From Enterococcus rotai (lineage in GTDB: Bacteria > Bacillota > Bacilli > Lactobacillales > Enterococcaceae), in the NCBI RefSeq assembly GCF_001465345.1, contig NZ_CP013655.1, positions 62,001-126,000 on the forward strand: a stretch of DNA of 64,000 nucleotides. Direction: 5' to 3'. A program made the translations under genes and the position numbers. Positions 17,761 through 26,078 of this stretch are shown here, piece by piece. Below the pieces are notes generated by a model. That model made no database searches. It was given only the letters and a program-made list of their open reading frames with translations, and was not told the DNA's origin. Each line of letters starts with the position of its first letter. Position 1 is the stretch's first letter.

Positions 17761-18711
17761 TTACGAATTAGTAACAGGAATAATAACTAATACACTAAAT
17801 TTCCCCTCTAAATACGAAAAGTTATGGTACCCTTTAAGCTTTTCGCAATGTTCTTTAATGCTATTAATTCCAAGGCCTAGTCTTCCTCTTTTTTTCTCTG
17901 ATTGAATAATTTTTTTAGTGAAATCCATCTTTTTTTCTCGGGAAGTGTTTACAACCTTTATAATTAATTTTTCTTCATGATATTTCAAATAAATTTCTAT
18001 CAATCCATCTACATCAAGATTTTTATATTCCTCTATAGCATTGTCTAGAATGTTACCCAATATAGAAAATAGGGGTAATGTTATGTCATCGATTTTAATA
18101 TCAGATGGTATCTGCAACTCCATTTTATAATGGATATGTTCCTGTTTCATCTGATTAACCTTTAAATTCAACAGTGAATCAATCACCCAGCAACCTGTTA
18201 ATCTTTCATAAAAATGATTGGAAAAAGATAATATCTCCTCTAACTTTTCTCTCGCTAAATCAATTTTTTCTTCAGATAATAAGTAATCCACGCTAATAAG
18301 TAAATTTTTAAGATCATGTTTTATCAATTGAATCTCTTCATACTCTTCTGAGTGCTCTTTATATCGCTGACTTTCAATGCCTGTTGAGAACTCTTTCAAA
18401 TAATCATACTTTCTTTCAGATAACTTATTATAAATAAATATTATACTCAAATTAATAGTTAGTATCATTGTGCTAAATACAACTCTACTTATTAAAGAAG
18501 TCTCAAATGGAAAAAGAAGCAGAATAATTGAAGCAAATGGCGTAATTGAAAGCAGTATGTAATCATTGCCGACTAATTCTAACTGATTCTCTGCCTTAAA
18601 ATAATTTAGAGAAGTAACTATTATCACAGTAACAACTATAATTAAGAGAAACAGAAATAGAAATGAAAATGATGTCTCATTATTTAACACTCCATATTTA
18701 TCTACGTACAT
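17761..18711 (-). CDS. GHKL sensor histidine kinase, C-terminal part of a split AgrC/FsrC-like kinase
   Basis: The protein has 316 aa with hydrophobic segments near its start, then a dimerisation helix LIKHDLKNLL with the phospho-acceptor His (about residue 133), an N-box GNILDNAIEEY, and a GRLGLGINSIKEH ATP-lid region. The first ATG (18711) lacks a ribosome binding site. Upstream the same frame stays open past the end of the preceding frame through 18778. One extra A in the A8 run (18770-18777), or loss of one TA in the TA tract (18747-18761), would fuse it to the 103-aa membrane frame as a kinase of about 430 residues, the normal size. A real frameshift, phase variation or sequencing error are all possible. 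Confidence 0.75.
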   Translation of the reverse strand: MYVDKYGVLNNETSFSFLFLFLLIIVVTVIIVTSLNYFKAENQLELVGNDYILLSITPFASIILLLFPFETSLISRVVFSTMILTINLSIIFIYNKLSERKYDYLKEFSTGIESQRYKEHSEEYEEIQLIKHDLKNLLISVDYLLSEEKIDLAREKLEEILSFSNHFYERLTGCWVIDSLLNLKVNQMKQEHIHYKMELQIPSDIKIDDITLPLFSILGNILDNAIEEYKNLDVDGLIEIYLKYHEEKLIIKVVNTSREKKMDFTKKIIQSEKKRGRLGLGINSIKEHCEKLKGYHNFSYLEGKFSVLVIIPVTNS

Positions 18712-18713
18712 GC

Positions 18714-19025
18714 TCAGAATGTCATTTTGAAGTAAAATAATAAAAGATATATATATATATAGTGAAATATTTTTTTTGCAAATTTCCCTTTAAACAATAA
18801 AAGTATCTCCAATAAAATTACTAGAAACAATAAATACTTAGACTCATACAGTACATTTCCAACTGTAATGTTTACCTTAGTTAAGAGAAATAATAAAAAA
18901 TTAACAACAAAAAATAGGTTAGATTTCATTCTACAAGTGAGAAAATTCAATAAGTAAATAGAAGTAGAAATGCTCTGCAACCCTATTAAAATAAGAATAA
19001 TTCCCATCAGTAAAGTAACGATCAT
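18714..19025 (-). CDS. Membrane-sensor N-terminal fragment of the split histidine kinase
   Basis: The protein has 103 aa, almost all hydrophobic, with about three membrane segments as in the sensor domain of AgrC-type kinases. Its ATG overlaps the response-regulator stop (ATGA), the coupling expected for a kinase gene. It runs out of frame within an A8/TA-rich stretch and stops at 18714, only 3 nt before the next ATG in the kinase frame. It is best read as the 5' part of one kinase gene spanning 17761-19025. Confidence 0.65.
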   Translation of the reverse strand: MIVTLLMGIILILIGLQSISTSIYLLNFLTCRMKSNLFFVVNFLLFLLTKVNITVGNVLYESKYLLFLVILLEILLLFKGKFAKKIFHYIYIYLLLFYFKMTF

Positions 19026-19753
19026 ATTCCCATAGTCCTTTCTACAAATTGCCTATAGCTTTCTTTCACCTTTTTTCTTCGACTTCGACTAATTGTAAAT
19101 CGCTCCCCGTTGATCATGTGAACTTCATCCTTATGAATAATTTTTACATATTTAAAATTGACTAATACACCTCTATTTATTTTCACAAAAATTAATGGAT
19201 TCAACTGCTTTTCTAGATCTTTTATTTTGCCATAATATAGAACACTATCGGGTTCATAAGATAATTTCACATTAATCTGTCTTCCGTTTTCAGAACACAA
19301 ACACAGAATCTCTTCTGTATCAACCTGATACTGCGAATTTTTATATTTAAAAAAAAGATACGAATGATTCATAAAAATATCATCTATAGCAGCTAAAAAC
19401 ACTTGCTCAATAACCTCACTCTCTACAGGTTTTAAAAGGTATCTAAACGGTGTAACTTCAAAACTTTGTAACGTATAAAAATCGTAACTAGTAACATATA
19501 CAATTAATCCTTTTCTGCTTAACTTACGTATTTCTTTGGCAATTTCTATTCCATTACGTCCTGGCATTTCAATATCTAAAAACAGAATCTGATAGTCTCC
19601 TTGTGCAATAATATTTTTAAGCAAGGATTCACCTGATTCAAAAATATCTATATCTATATTAAGTTCTGTATGTTTGCTAATTATGTTCAATAAATTTTCT
19701 TCTAAATATGTTGCTTGCATTCTGTCATCATCACAAAGAGCAACCTTTATCAT
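19022..19753 (-). CDS. LytTR-family response regulator (AgrA/FsrA-like)
   Basis: The protein has 243 aa from ATG at 19753 (MIKVALCDDD), with AAAGGAGC 9 nt upstream. The receiver domain (1-120) has acidic pocket DDD, phospho-acceptor Asp in ILFLDIEMPG, and the conserved Lys in LLKPVE. The LytTR DNA-binding domain (about 140-240) includes FVKINRGVLVNFKYV and SRSRRKKV. It is translationally coupled to the kinase. Likely targets are the protease/ABC genes downstream. No AgrD-type peptide gene was recognised nearby. Confidence 0.85.
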   Translation of the reverse strand: MIKVALCDDDRMQATYLEENLLNIISKHTELNIDIDIFESGESLLKNIIAQGDYQILFLDIEMPGRNGIEIAKEIRKLSRKGLIVYVTSYDFYTLQSFEVTPFRYLLKPVESEVIEQVFLAAIDDIFMNHSYLFFKYKNSQYQVDTEEILCLCSENGRQINVKLSYEPDSVLYYGKIKDLEKQLNPLIFVKINRGVLVNFKYVKIIHKDEVHMINGERFTISRSRRKKVKESYRQFVERTMGI

Positions 19754-19805
19754 AATTATTAAGCTCCTTTTACAATAAATTAAAAACAAACTTAAAGACT
19801 ACAAT

Positions 19806-19814
19806 AGTATACCA
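19806..19814 (-). promoter_or_regulatory. Candidate extended -10 promoter for the two-component operon
   Basis: On the minus strand TGGTATACT (TGnTATACT, an extended -10) lies about 55 nt before the regulator ATG. No good -35 is seen. The rest of the 19754-20120 gap is AT-rich and holds the mtnN terminator. Confidence 0.4.
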
Positions 19815-20076
19815 TATTAATTTTTATATTTTCTAAATGTTTTTGTCCGATAAACATATATACTGAGAATTCCCCGTACATTTTTACTAGATCATATGGG
19901 TGTGATTAGTATTTATTCGGCTCTGTATCCCTTTATATGATAAAAAAACCTGCCAATTTGCAGAATAGGCGACAGATTAATATACTCAAAAATATAGCCA
20001 TTTCATTTTAAATCGTTAAATTCTTTACCTTTGCCTTGCACAAATCATTCGTACAGCTTTCTTACATCGGCAACAA

Positions 20077-20114
20077 AAAAGATGTTCAGCTAGTTAAAGC
20101 TCAAACATCTTTTT
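20077..20114 (-). terminator. Terminator of the methionine operon
   Basis: On the minus strand AAAAAGATGTTTGAGC...GAACATCTTTTTT forms a stem with a T-run just after mtnN. Confidence 0.75.
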
Positions 20115-20120
20115 AATCGA

Positions 20121-20825
20121 TTAATTCTCTTTCACCAATAGCTGAATTAAACGGTTTGTTTCTTGAAAAGCATGAAGCGCAGCGGTATCTAAATGATTGT
20201 CAAAAGACTCGGCCGCTTTAATTCCTGCAATGTCGGAAATTCCGCGAATATTTACGACGGGAATATCATAAAAATTAGCAATCTGTGCGATGGCAGTACT
20301 TTCCATATCAGAGGCTCTCGCTTTTGGAAAAGCTTCCTTAACCTTTGTCACAAAGCTCGGCTCACTCATAAAAGAATCAGCAGTTACAATCAAGCCCTTG
20401 TGTAAACTATACCCTTTAGGTTTTTCTAGAGAATCAAAAATTTCCACCCATTTTTGATTTAATACGTAATCACTTGGCATTTGCGGTACTTGTCCAAGCT
20501 TATACTCAAAGCCTGTTGCATCCACATCACTATAGGTAAGTTTGGTTCCGTATACAACATCGCCAATTTCAACCTCACCTAAAAATCCACCTGCCGATCC
20601 TGTATTAATGATCACATCTGGTTGAATTGTTTCACAAAGCAAACTTGCTGAAGCTGATGCATTGGCTTTGCCAATCCCCGTTTCTACTAAAAACAAAGAA
20701 TAACTTGGCTGATCTAAAACTTCCTCGATCACAGTTTTACCACGTTTGACAATTGATTGTAATCGATAGGAACCACGAAATGGTTCTAATTCTTCTTCCA
20801 TCGCTGCTGCTATGACGATTTTCAT
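20121..20825 (-). CDS. mtnN: 5'-methylthioadenosine/S-adenosylhomocysteine nucleosidase
   Basis: The protein has 234 aa, normal size. The start (MKIVIAAAMEEELEPF) carries the catalytic Glu; GSAGGFL is the ribose/phosphate loop, and SDMESTAIAQ and RGISDIAG contain the Met/Glu and Asp that bind ribose and purine. It splits SAH to adenine and S-ribosylhomocysteine, feeding LuxS in the same operon. ATG at 20825 overlaps the metQ stop (4 nt); GGGAGG lies 7 nt upstream. Confidence 0.95.
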   Translation of the reverse strand: MKIVIAAAMEEELEPFRGSYRLQSIVKRGKTVIEEVLDQPSYSLFLVETGIGKANASASASLLCETIQPDVIINTGSAGGFLGEVEIGDVVYGTKLTYSDVDATGFEYKLGQVPQMPSDYVLNQKWVEIFDSLEKPKGYSLHKGLIVTADSFMSEPSFVTKVKEAFPKARASDMESTAIAQIANFYDIPVVNIRGISDIAGIKAAESFDNHLDTAALHAFQETNRLIQLLVKEN

Positions 20826-21688
20826 TTCTCTGCCTCCCACAACTTCCCAATCTCTTCTTGAACATCAACTTTCGTACCACCAAAATGCTCTTGGATGTAG
20901 TCTGTGACTGCTTGACTATGATAAAGTGCTGCTAGTTTTTTTAACGTTTGATCCTGTTGGCGCTCTTCTTTTGTGACTAAAACATTGATACTTTGCTGAG
21001 TATTTTCATCGATTTCTTCTTTAAACAAAGCATCCTTCAACACATTCAAACCACCTTCAAACGCAATTGTATTACTAATCAGTGCTAGATCAACATCTTG
21101 CAACACCCTTGGGCCTGTTGTATCATCAATCATTTTAAACTCTAATTGTTTAGGATTTTCAATGATATCCGATGGCGTGCCTGTTCCATTATCAAAATCC
21201 TTGGCTAATTTGATCAAACCAGCTGTTTCCATCAATCGTAATCCACGTGCCGTATTCGCTGGATTATCTGCGATTGCAACGATAGCCCCGTTTTTGATAT
21301 CTGTAACAGATTTGTATTTATCTGAATAAATGCCCATTGGCTCCATATAAGTTGTTGCGATTGGTACTAATTTTTGATCGCTGTCTTGATTAAAACTGTT
21401 TAAATAGCCTAACGATTGAAAAGCATTTACATCTACCTGTTCTTCAACCGTTGCATTATTTAGTTGAGGACCACCGTTGATTTCTTTAACTTCTATCGTT
21501 AAACCAGCTTTCTTAGCTAAATCTGACTCTGCAATAAAGCGCCAAATATCAGCATCACTGTCTACTGATCCTAAAATGATTTTTGTCGTTTGATCCTTCT
21601 CTTTGGTTGTCTCTTTTTTATTTTGACTATTACAACCTGTCACCAAAAATAAAGCCGCTAAAATACTAAATCCAATCCACTTTTTCAT
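20822..21688 (-). CDS. metQ: MetQ/NlpA-family methionine-binding lipoprotein
   Basis: The protein has 288 aa from ATG at 21688 (MKKWIGFS), with AAGGAGG upstream. It has a lipoprotein signal peptide with lipobox LVTGC. Family blocks are ADIWRFIAES, DVNAFQSLGYLNSFN and IAIADNPANTARGLRL-type VAIADNPANTARG. It should capture methionine, or a related compound, for an MetNI importer, but no metN or metI gene is next to it, so the ATPase and permease must be elsewhere. The T-box-controlled operon supports methionine over other NlpA substrates. Confidence 0.85.
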   Translation of the reverse strand: MKKWIGFSILAALFLVTGCNSQNKKETTKEKDQTTKIILGSVDSDADIWRFIAESDLAKKAGLTIEVKEINGGPQLNNATVEEQVDVNAFQSLGYLNSFNQDSDQKLVPIATTYMEPMGIYSDKYKSVTDIKNGAIVAIADNPANTARGLRLMETAGLIKLAKDFDNGTGTPSDIIENPKQLEFKMIDDTTGPRVLQDVDLALISNTIAFEGGLNVLKDALFKEEIDENTQQSINVLVTKEERQQDQTLKKLAALYHSQAVTDYIQEHFGGTKVDVQEEIGKLWEAEK

Positions 21689-21722
21689 AACAGCCTCCTT
21701 CAAGTCCTTACTATGATTCACC

Positions 21723-22196
21723 CTAGATTATTTCTCGCTCAAATGCTGAGATACTGATTCCTTGATCTAATACTAATTGAGCCCATTCTTTTGCTGAAAA
21801 AAGAGAATGATCTTTATAATTCCCACAACTTTTTGCATCCGTCCCTTGAACGTCAGACCATTGAATTTCTGCTACGATTTGAGCCAATGTGTTTTTTAAT
21901 GCTTGCCCAACTTCTTTGGTTGGATAGTTGCCCCAAACAATTAAATGAAACCCTGTACGACAGCCAAAAGGAGAAATGTCGATAATCCCTGCCAAACGAT
22001 CACGCAATAAATCAGCTAGTAAATGCTCTAACGTATGAATCGCTGCCGTCGGAATTTCTGCCTGATTTGGTTGAGCAAAACGTAAATCGTAATTCGTAAT
22101 TTCGTCTCCTTTTTTCCCAACCTCTGTTGTAATTACTCGTACATATGGCGCAATCACTTTATTATGATCTAATGTAAAACTTTCCACCTCTGCCAT
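21723..22196 (-). CDS. luxS: S-ribosylhomocysteine lyase (AI-2 synthase)
   Basis: The protein has 157 aa from ATG at 22196 (MAEVESF), chosen because AAAGGA is 8 nt upstream but directly abuts the alternative ATG at 22205. The metal site HTLEH gives His54 and His58 with Glu57, and the third ligand is Cys in KSCGNYKDH; the active-site Cys is in FGCRTGFHL (Cys79). It makes homocysteine and the AI-2 precursor DPD. Neighbours complete the activated methyl cycle: mtnN produces its substrate and the MetE-like enzyme may use its homocysteine. Confidence 0.97.
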   Translation of the reverse strand: MAEVESFTLDHNKVIAPYVRVITTEVGKKGDEITNYDLRFAQPNQAEIPTAAIHTLEHLLADLLRDRLAGIIDISPFGCRTGFHLIVWGNYPTKEVGQALKNTLAQIVAEIQWSDVQGTDAKSCGNYKDHSLFSAKEWAQLVLDQGISISAFEREII

Positions 22197-22221
22197 GAAA
22201 CTCATCCTTTCAATAAATTAT

Positions 22222-23337
22222 TTAGTTGCCCCAAACCTCATTTGCCACATCAATCACTAACGATAGTTTTTTCCACTGATCTTCCTCCGTCAAAATGTTA
22301 CCTTCTTCTGTCGACGCAAACCCACATTGAGGACTTAAACTTAAACGCTCCAATGGGACAAATTTACTTGCTTCTTTAATTCGCTTCACTAAGGTTTCCT
22401 TCTCTTCTAATTTACCGTCTTTACTTGTAACTAAGCCTAAAACCACTTGTTTATCTTCTGGAACAAAACGCAATGGCTCAAAATCTCCTGAACGCTCATC
22501 GTCAAACTCTAAGAAAAAGGCCTCGACATTTTGATTGCCTAACAACGTATCTGCAACAGGCTCATAACCACCAGATGTTGCCCAAGTTGAATGGTAATTC
22601 CCCCGGCAAACATGTGTTGTTACATGTAAATCTTCAGGTAGATCAACGATTGCATCATTATTTAAACGCAAATATAACTCTTGCAACGCTTGGGTATCAT
22701 ATTCACCATTGGTCATCGTCGTCCAAAAATTCTTGTCCACTAACATACCCCAAGTGCAATCGTCCAACTTAATATCTCGACAACCTAAGTCATATAAAGC
22801 TAGAATCGTTTCCCGATATGCCTTAGCAATATCTTGATAGAGTCGTTCCCGATCTGGATAAAATTCATTGACCTTTTCTTCATTTGAACTGCGAACCAAT
22901 TCCGCTAATAACTGGGCTGGCGCTGGAATACTTTGGCGAACAGGTGTCCCATCAGCAATTTCTGTTAAAAATTCGTACTCCTCAAACACTGGATGTTCTG
23001 GATTGAAGCTTATTTTTCCTGTTAGTCGTGCGGAATCTGCTCGTGTTTCTTCTCCGTGAAATAAATACCCTTGATCCATCACATTATGCTCGATTCCTTT
23101 AAATCCCCAGAAAAAATCAAGATGCCAGTAACTACGACGAAATTCTCCATCACTGATAACGTTCAACCCGATTTCTTTTTGTTTTGCAACTAAATCCCGT
23201 ATCGCCTGATCCTCAACTACTTTTAATTCATCTCCTGAAATCCCGCCAGACGCAAACTCTTCCCGCGCCTTTTTCAACGATTCAGGACGTAAAAAACTCC
23301 CTACGATTTCATACCGCTGTACTGAATGTTGACACAT
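22222..23337 (-). CDS. MetE C-terminal-like methyltransferase (YxjG/YxjH family)
   Basis: The protein has 371 aa from ATG at 23337 (MCQHSVQRYE), with GAGGGGG upstream. It matches only the catalytic half of cobalamin-independent methionine synthase. Visible blocks are IVGSFLRPE, VISDGEFRRSYWH, IKLDDCTWG, THVCRGNYHS (zinc-type His/Cys) and LSPQCGFAS (zinc Cys). YxjG/YxjH proteins are thought to methylate homocysteine using a donor other than polyglutamyl methyl-folate; this is unproven here. It is the first gene after the Met T-box. Confidence 0.85.
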   Translation of the reverse strand: MCQHSVQRYEIVGSFLRPESLKKAREEFASGGISGDELKVVEDQAIRDLVAKQKEIGLNVISDGEFRRSYWHLDFFWGFKGIEHNVMDQGYLFHGEETRADSARLTGKISFNPEHPVFEEYEFLTEIADGTPVRQSIPAPAQLLAELVRSSNEEKVNEFYPDRERLYQDIAKAYRETILALYDLGCRDIKLDDCTWGMLVDKNFWTTMTNGEYDTQALQELYLRLNNDAIVDLPEDLHVTTHVCRGNYHSTWATSGGYEPVADTLLGNQNVEAFFLEFDDERSGDFEPLRFVPEDKQVVLGLVTSKDGKLEEKETLVKRIKEASKFVPLERLSLSPQCGFASTEEGNILTEEDQWKKLSLVIDVANEVWGN

Positions 23338-23376
23338 AACTAAATTCCCCCTCATTTTTTAAATAGAAAACAAAAA

Positions 23377-23665
23377 AATCCCTAGAAAAGTCAAAGACTC
23401 TTCTAAGGATGTAATAAACTTACATGGTACCACCTTAATTTACAAAAATCAGAGATTTTTGCCTCTACTCTAATACGCCGCATACACTTGATATTAGGAT
23501 TCTTGGTAACGGGAACAACCGTGCATCTCTAAAATCATTTCTCGAAATGCCCACTCAAAAGCCATTTTCAAATTCGTTTTCTTCCACCTCTTTTCAGCTA
23601 CCAAGGCTCTCTTTTAGAAATTCCACAGAATTTTACTTTCTTTTTCTACGTGTTTTTTTATTTAT
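23377..23665 (-). promoter_or_regulatory. T-box riboswitch, methionine specifier
   Basis: On the minus strand the T-box sequence AAGGTGGTACCATG (23436-23423) is followed by a terminator stem (CCTTAGAAGAGTC with GACTTTTCTAGGG) and T7. The basal Stem I helix can pair TCTAAAA with TTTTAGA, placing GAGAAATGA directly inside it, so the specifier reads ATG (Met). AGAGAGCCTTGGTAGCTG contains the usual distal Stem I features. Uncharged tRNA-Met should stabilise the antiterminator and switch on the methionine/luxS operon. Confidence 0.92.
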
Positions 23666-23673
23666 TTTTCATT

Positions 23674-23702
23674 ATGATAGCAGATGAGGTGGTGGGTGTC
23701 AA
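23674..23702 (-). promoter_or_regulatory. Sigma-A promoter of the T-box operon
   Basis: TTGACA, 17 nt, TATCAT on the minus strand, just upstream of the T-box RNA. Confidence 0.8.
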
Positions 23703-23763
23703 ATGGATAAATTGAATATTACAAAAATAAATATTCTAATTTTAAGATGAATGCAGTCAACTA

Positions 23764-23819
23764 AAAAAGATATGAGAATATTAATCGCTTGATGGGTTAG
23801 TTATTCTCATATTTTTTTG
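23764..23819 (-). terminator. Terminator downstream of the last toxin-immunity cassette
   Basis: ATATGAGAATA pairs with TATTCTCATAT and is followed on the minus strand by TCTTTTTT. It ends the leftward toxin island. Confidence 0.75.
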
Positions 23820-23876
23820 TTAGCTATTGGAAACTTGATTAGTAAGTTCATGCTTACTAGCCAGGGCTTTACTATT
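23819..23876. repeat. Cassette-boundary repeat (copy at the island's left end)
   Basis: TGTTAGCTATTGG-AACTTGATTAGT and the TTACTAG.CA.GGCTTTACTAT block match 28275-28340 closely, and parts recur near 26870 and 30700. Each copy lies at the 3' end of an immunity gene. Confidence 0.7.
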
Positions 23877-24187
23877 TAGTTTTCAATATAACTTTCAGCA
23901 TCATCAATAAAAAATGTTAATTTCAAATCAGGATACTTTTTATCAAGTTCTCTTAAACAAGAAATAAATTTTCCACTTTGTAATTTTTCAGAAACATCAT
24001 CAAAAACCGAACTAATTAATAATGCATCTTCTTTAGAACAGTTCTTCAAATAATTGATAGTTTCATCTTCACTTATTGATAAAATATTAGTCAAATTTAC
24101 CCAACTTTTTTCAAGTCCAAAATCATCTTCATCATTTATACTTCTTCGTTCCTCTAAATTTTCTTTAATTTGATTAGATATATTCAT
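23876..24187 (-). CDS. Putative immunity protein of the EndoU cassette
   Basis: The protein has 103 aa, acidic and soluble, with GGGAG before ATG. It aligns along its whole length with residues 1-108 of the 236-aa protein at 29928-30638: shared pattern NLSDRV/NISNQI, ERR.I, WE/VKLT.IL, TINYL..CSKD, F.D.SE.LQS..F..CLR.LD. I know no named family. It follows the EndoU toxin segment by 25 nt, the usual place for a cognate immunity gene, so inhibition of that nuclease is inferred from position only. Confidence 0.65.
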   Translation of the reverse strand: MNISNQIKENLEERRSINDEDDFGLEKSWVNLTNILSISEDETINYLKNCSKEDALLISSVFDDVSEKLQSGKFISCLRELDKKYPDLKLTFFIDDAESYIEN

Positions 24188-24212
24188 ATTTTTCTCCCAA
24201 CTAAATAATTAT

Positions 24213-24890
24213 TTATGGTTGTTTTGTACCATCTGGAAAAATGGTTCCAATTTTTCCATCTGTTTTTATTACACCAACTCGTACACCATTATAGTCTCCA
24301 AAAATAACTTCACCATTTTTAGCACTTGCAAAGTTTGGTTGGCTAGCAATATGTTGTCCTGCAGTCTCTATATCTTTACTTGTCCAATTTTCAGGAAACC
24401 ATGATTGGCCTATTCCAGTACGTTTAGATGGTGTCTTATGATGTGGTACATTTCCAGTTCTAACACCATTAGGGTAAGTTTTTTCAATATTCACTTCAAA
24501 CCCATTTTCTTTTAAGAAATCAATATTAGATTGACCATGCCCGCCACCTTTCATTTTAGACACTTTTCCTGTAGAAGGATTTATAGTAAAATCTCCAACA
24601 TCTGCATGCTTCAAACTTTGTTCAGGAATTTCAACTTTAGGTACCTTAGCCCCACTGGCTTTCTTACTCTTAGGCGTAACTTGCCCTGCAGTCAACGGAT
24701 GCTTCGCATAATAGCCCGCAATCCCCATCGCCGGAATCATACTTGCAACATTTGCCCAGCGTTGCGCTTTTTCAAGATCTGTTAATAGTTTACACGTATC
24801 ATAATTTTTTCCATCAAGTAGTTCAAGGAAACAGAAAGAAAATGAGAAAAATAACTCTTCTAATCCGTAAAACACTATAAAGAAAGTCAA
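24213..24890 (-). CDS. Orphan toxin cassette with EndoU nuclease domain
   Basis: The open frame has 225 aa. Residues about 25-75 are the shared pre-toxin linker (GKNYDTCKLLTDLEKAQRW, then KHPLTAGQVTPKS). The remaining 130 residues form a bacterial EndoU domain: GGGHGQSNIDFLKENG, VPHHKTPSKRTGIGQSW, FPENWT, GDYNGVRVGVIKTDG and GTIFPDG, including the catalytic His pair region. EndoU toxins cleave RNA, some tRNA. The first 25 residues are read out of a terminator hairpin, there is no ribosome binding site and the LXG domain is absent, so this is probably a silent donor cassette rather than an expressed protein. Confidence 0.75.
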   Translation of the reverse strand: MTFFIVFYGLEELFFSFSFCFLELLDGKNYDTCKLLTDLEKAQRWANVASMIPAMGIAGYYAKHPLTAGQVTPKSKKASGAKVPKVEIPEQSLKHADVGDFTINPSTGKVSKMKGGGHGQSNIDFLKENGFEVNIEKTYPNGVRTGNVPHHKTPSKRTGIGQSWFPENWTSKDIETAGQHIASQPNFASAKNGEVIFGDYNGVRVGVIKTDGKIGTIFPDGTKQP

Positions 24891-24931
24891 TAGACCGCTA
24901 GGCTCTCCTAACGTCGCTATTGACTTTCTTT
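24880..24931 (-). terminator. Hairpin upstream of the EndoU cassette
   Basis: AAGAAAGTCAATAG pairs with CTATTGACTTTCTT across a 23-nt loop. It overlaps the apparent start of the cassette and would stop transcription entering from the KptA side. The remaining sequence to 25149 shows no gene. Confidence 0.7.
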
Positions 24932-25149
24932 ATTGGGCATGTGTTTTTGATAGTGCCCGAGGAACTCACAAAATAGCTAGTACCTTCGCTTATCCCTCTA
25001 ACCTTTTCAGCATAACATGCCCACCGTTTACTTTAGCATTTGAATTTGTTCTTTCAAACCTTCTCTACTTCACCCTTAGAATCTAGCAAAATAGCATGGA
25101 GTTTTTTTCATTATTTTAATCATCTAAAAACAGAATTAAAAAAATAGCT

Positions 25150-25707
25150 TTACTTTTTTAATAATTCAAGAAATTCTGAGGGAATACTATCTGCTAGCCA
25201 AACTTTTTCATTTCCCAAATAGAACTTTATCCCTTTCGCTCTAGCATTTTCTGTGTTAATCACTAAAATAATCGGATTCTTCTCTTTTCTTTTCCCTACT
25301 AAAATAGCTGTCTCTATATCTTCGGATAAATGAACATATTGTCGAGACATAGGAGATAAACCATTTTTTTCAATTTCAGATAAAAAATCATGTGCAGTCC
25401 CATGATAAAGGAATTTAGGAGGAATAGCTTCTTCTTTTACTATTTTCATTGGAATAGAGTGTCCATACAATGCTCGAATACTATTCTCTTTAATCTCATG
25501 TCTCTTTTTTTCTGATTTCTCAATCATTATTTTTAAATCATCGAGTTCTACATTTTGCCATTCATCAGACTGATGAATGGCTTGTAATAATTGGTCAATT
25601 GGCACCCAACCATTTTTATCTAGTTCTAACTCATATTCCCATGGAGCATGACGTAATGCATAAGAAACTTCTTTACTCAATTTTGTATAGTTTATCCCCT
25701 TAGACAA
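25150..25707 (-). CDS. kptA: KptA/Tpt1-type RNA 2'-phosphotransferase within a toxin cassette
   Basis: The protein has 185 aa, full length for the family. Signatures are KLSKEVSYALRHAP, GWVPIDQLL, ENSIRALYGHSIP, FLYHGTAHDFL and RQYVHLSEDIETA, matching the Arg-His-Arg-Arg style active site of Tpt1. The family removes a 2'-phosphate from RNA splice junctions using NAD via an ADP-ribosylated intermediate, and some members cap RNA ends with ADP-ribose. TTG start at 25707 has GGGAGG 6 nt upstream and overlaps the preceding stop by 8 nt, so the two are coupled. It may be a repair antidote or a second immunity factor; an ART-fold toxin role is less likely without a delivery domain. Confidence 0.9.
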   Translation of the reverse strand: MSKGINYTKLSKEVSYALRHAPWEYELELDKNGWVPIDQLLQAIHQSDEWQNVELDDLKIMIEKSEKKRHEIKENSIRALYGHSIPMKIVKEEAIPPKFLYHGTAHDFLSEIEKNGLSPMSRQYVHLSEDIETAILVGKRKEKNPIILVINTENARAKGIKFYLGNEKVWLADSIPSEFLELLKK

Positions 25708-26059
25708 TTTCTTCCTCCCGATTATATTCGACCATTGTTTTAACAGCAGATTCTACCCATTCCCATAAATCCTCAAATTCACCTCTTTGTTCAAAACCTT
25801 CTGTAGTAAAATCATGAATTAATTGAACTCTATTTTCTTTTCCAATCTCAAAACAAGCTATATCATCATTATCGTCTCTTCTTGCAAAGGGTATTAACTT
25901 TCTATTAGGATACCTTTCTTTCAAATCATGGTACCTTCTAGTTGCTTGACCTGACTCAATTAAATACCACACATCAAAATCTACCAAGTTTAATTCAATT
26001 AATTTGTTATAGGCTTCAGGGTATATAAATACGTCTTCTTCAATATAAAATTTTTTCAT
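25700..26059 (-). CDS. SUKH-like putative immunity protein
   Basis: The protein has 119 aa from ATG at 26059 (MKKFYIEEDV). The central IPFARRDDNDDIACFEIG block and the preceding YHDLKERYPNRK resemble SMI1/KNR4 (SUKH) immunity proteins, though this is pattern recognition and not a search. It lies 20 nt after the ParB-like toxin segment, the position of a cognate immunity gene, and overlaps kptA. The ribosome binding site is weak. Confidence 0.6.
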   Translation of the reverse strand: MKKFYIEEDVFIYPEAYNKLIELNLVDFDVWYLIESGQATRRYHDLKERYPNRKLIPFARRDDNDDIACFEIGKENRVQLIHDFTTEGFEQRGEFEDLWEWVESAVKTMVEYNREEEIV

Positions 26060-26078
26060 AACTATAAGCACATTCTTT

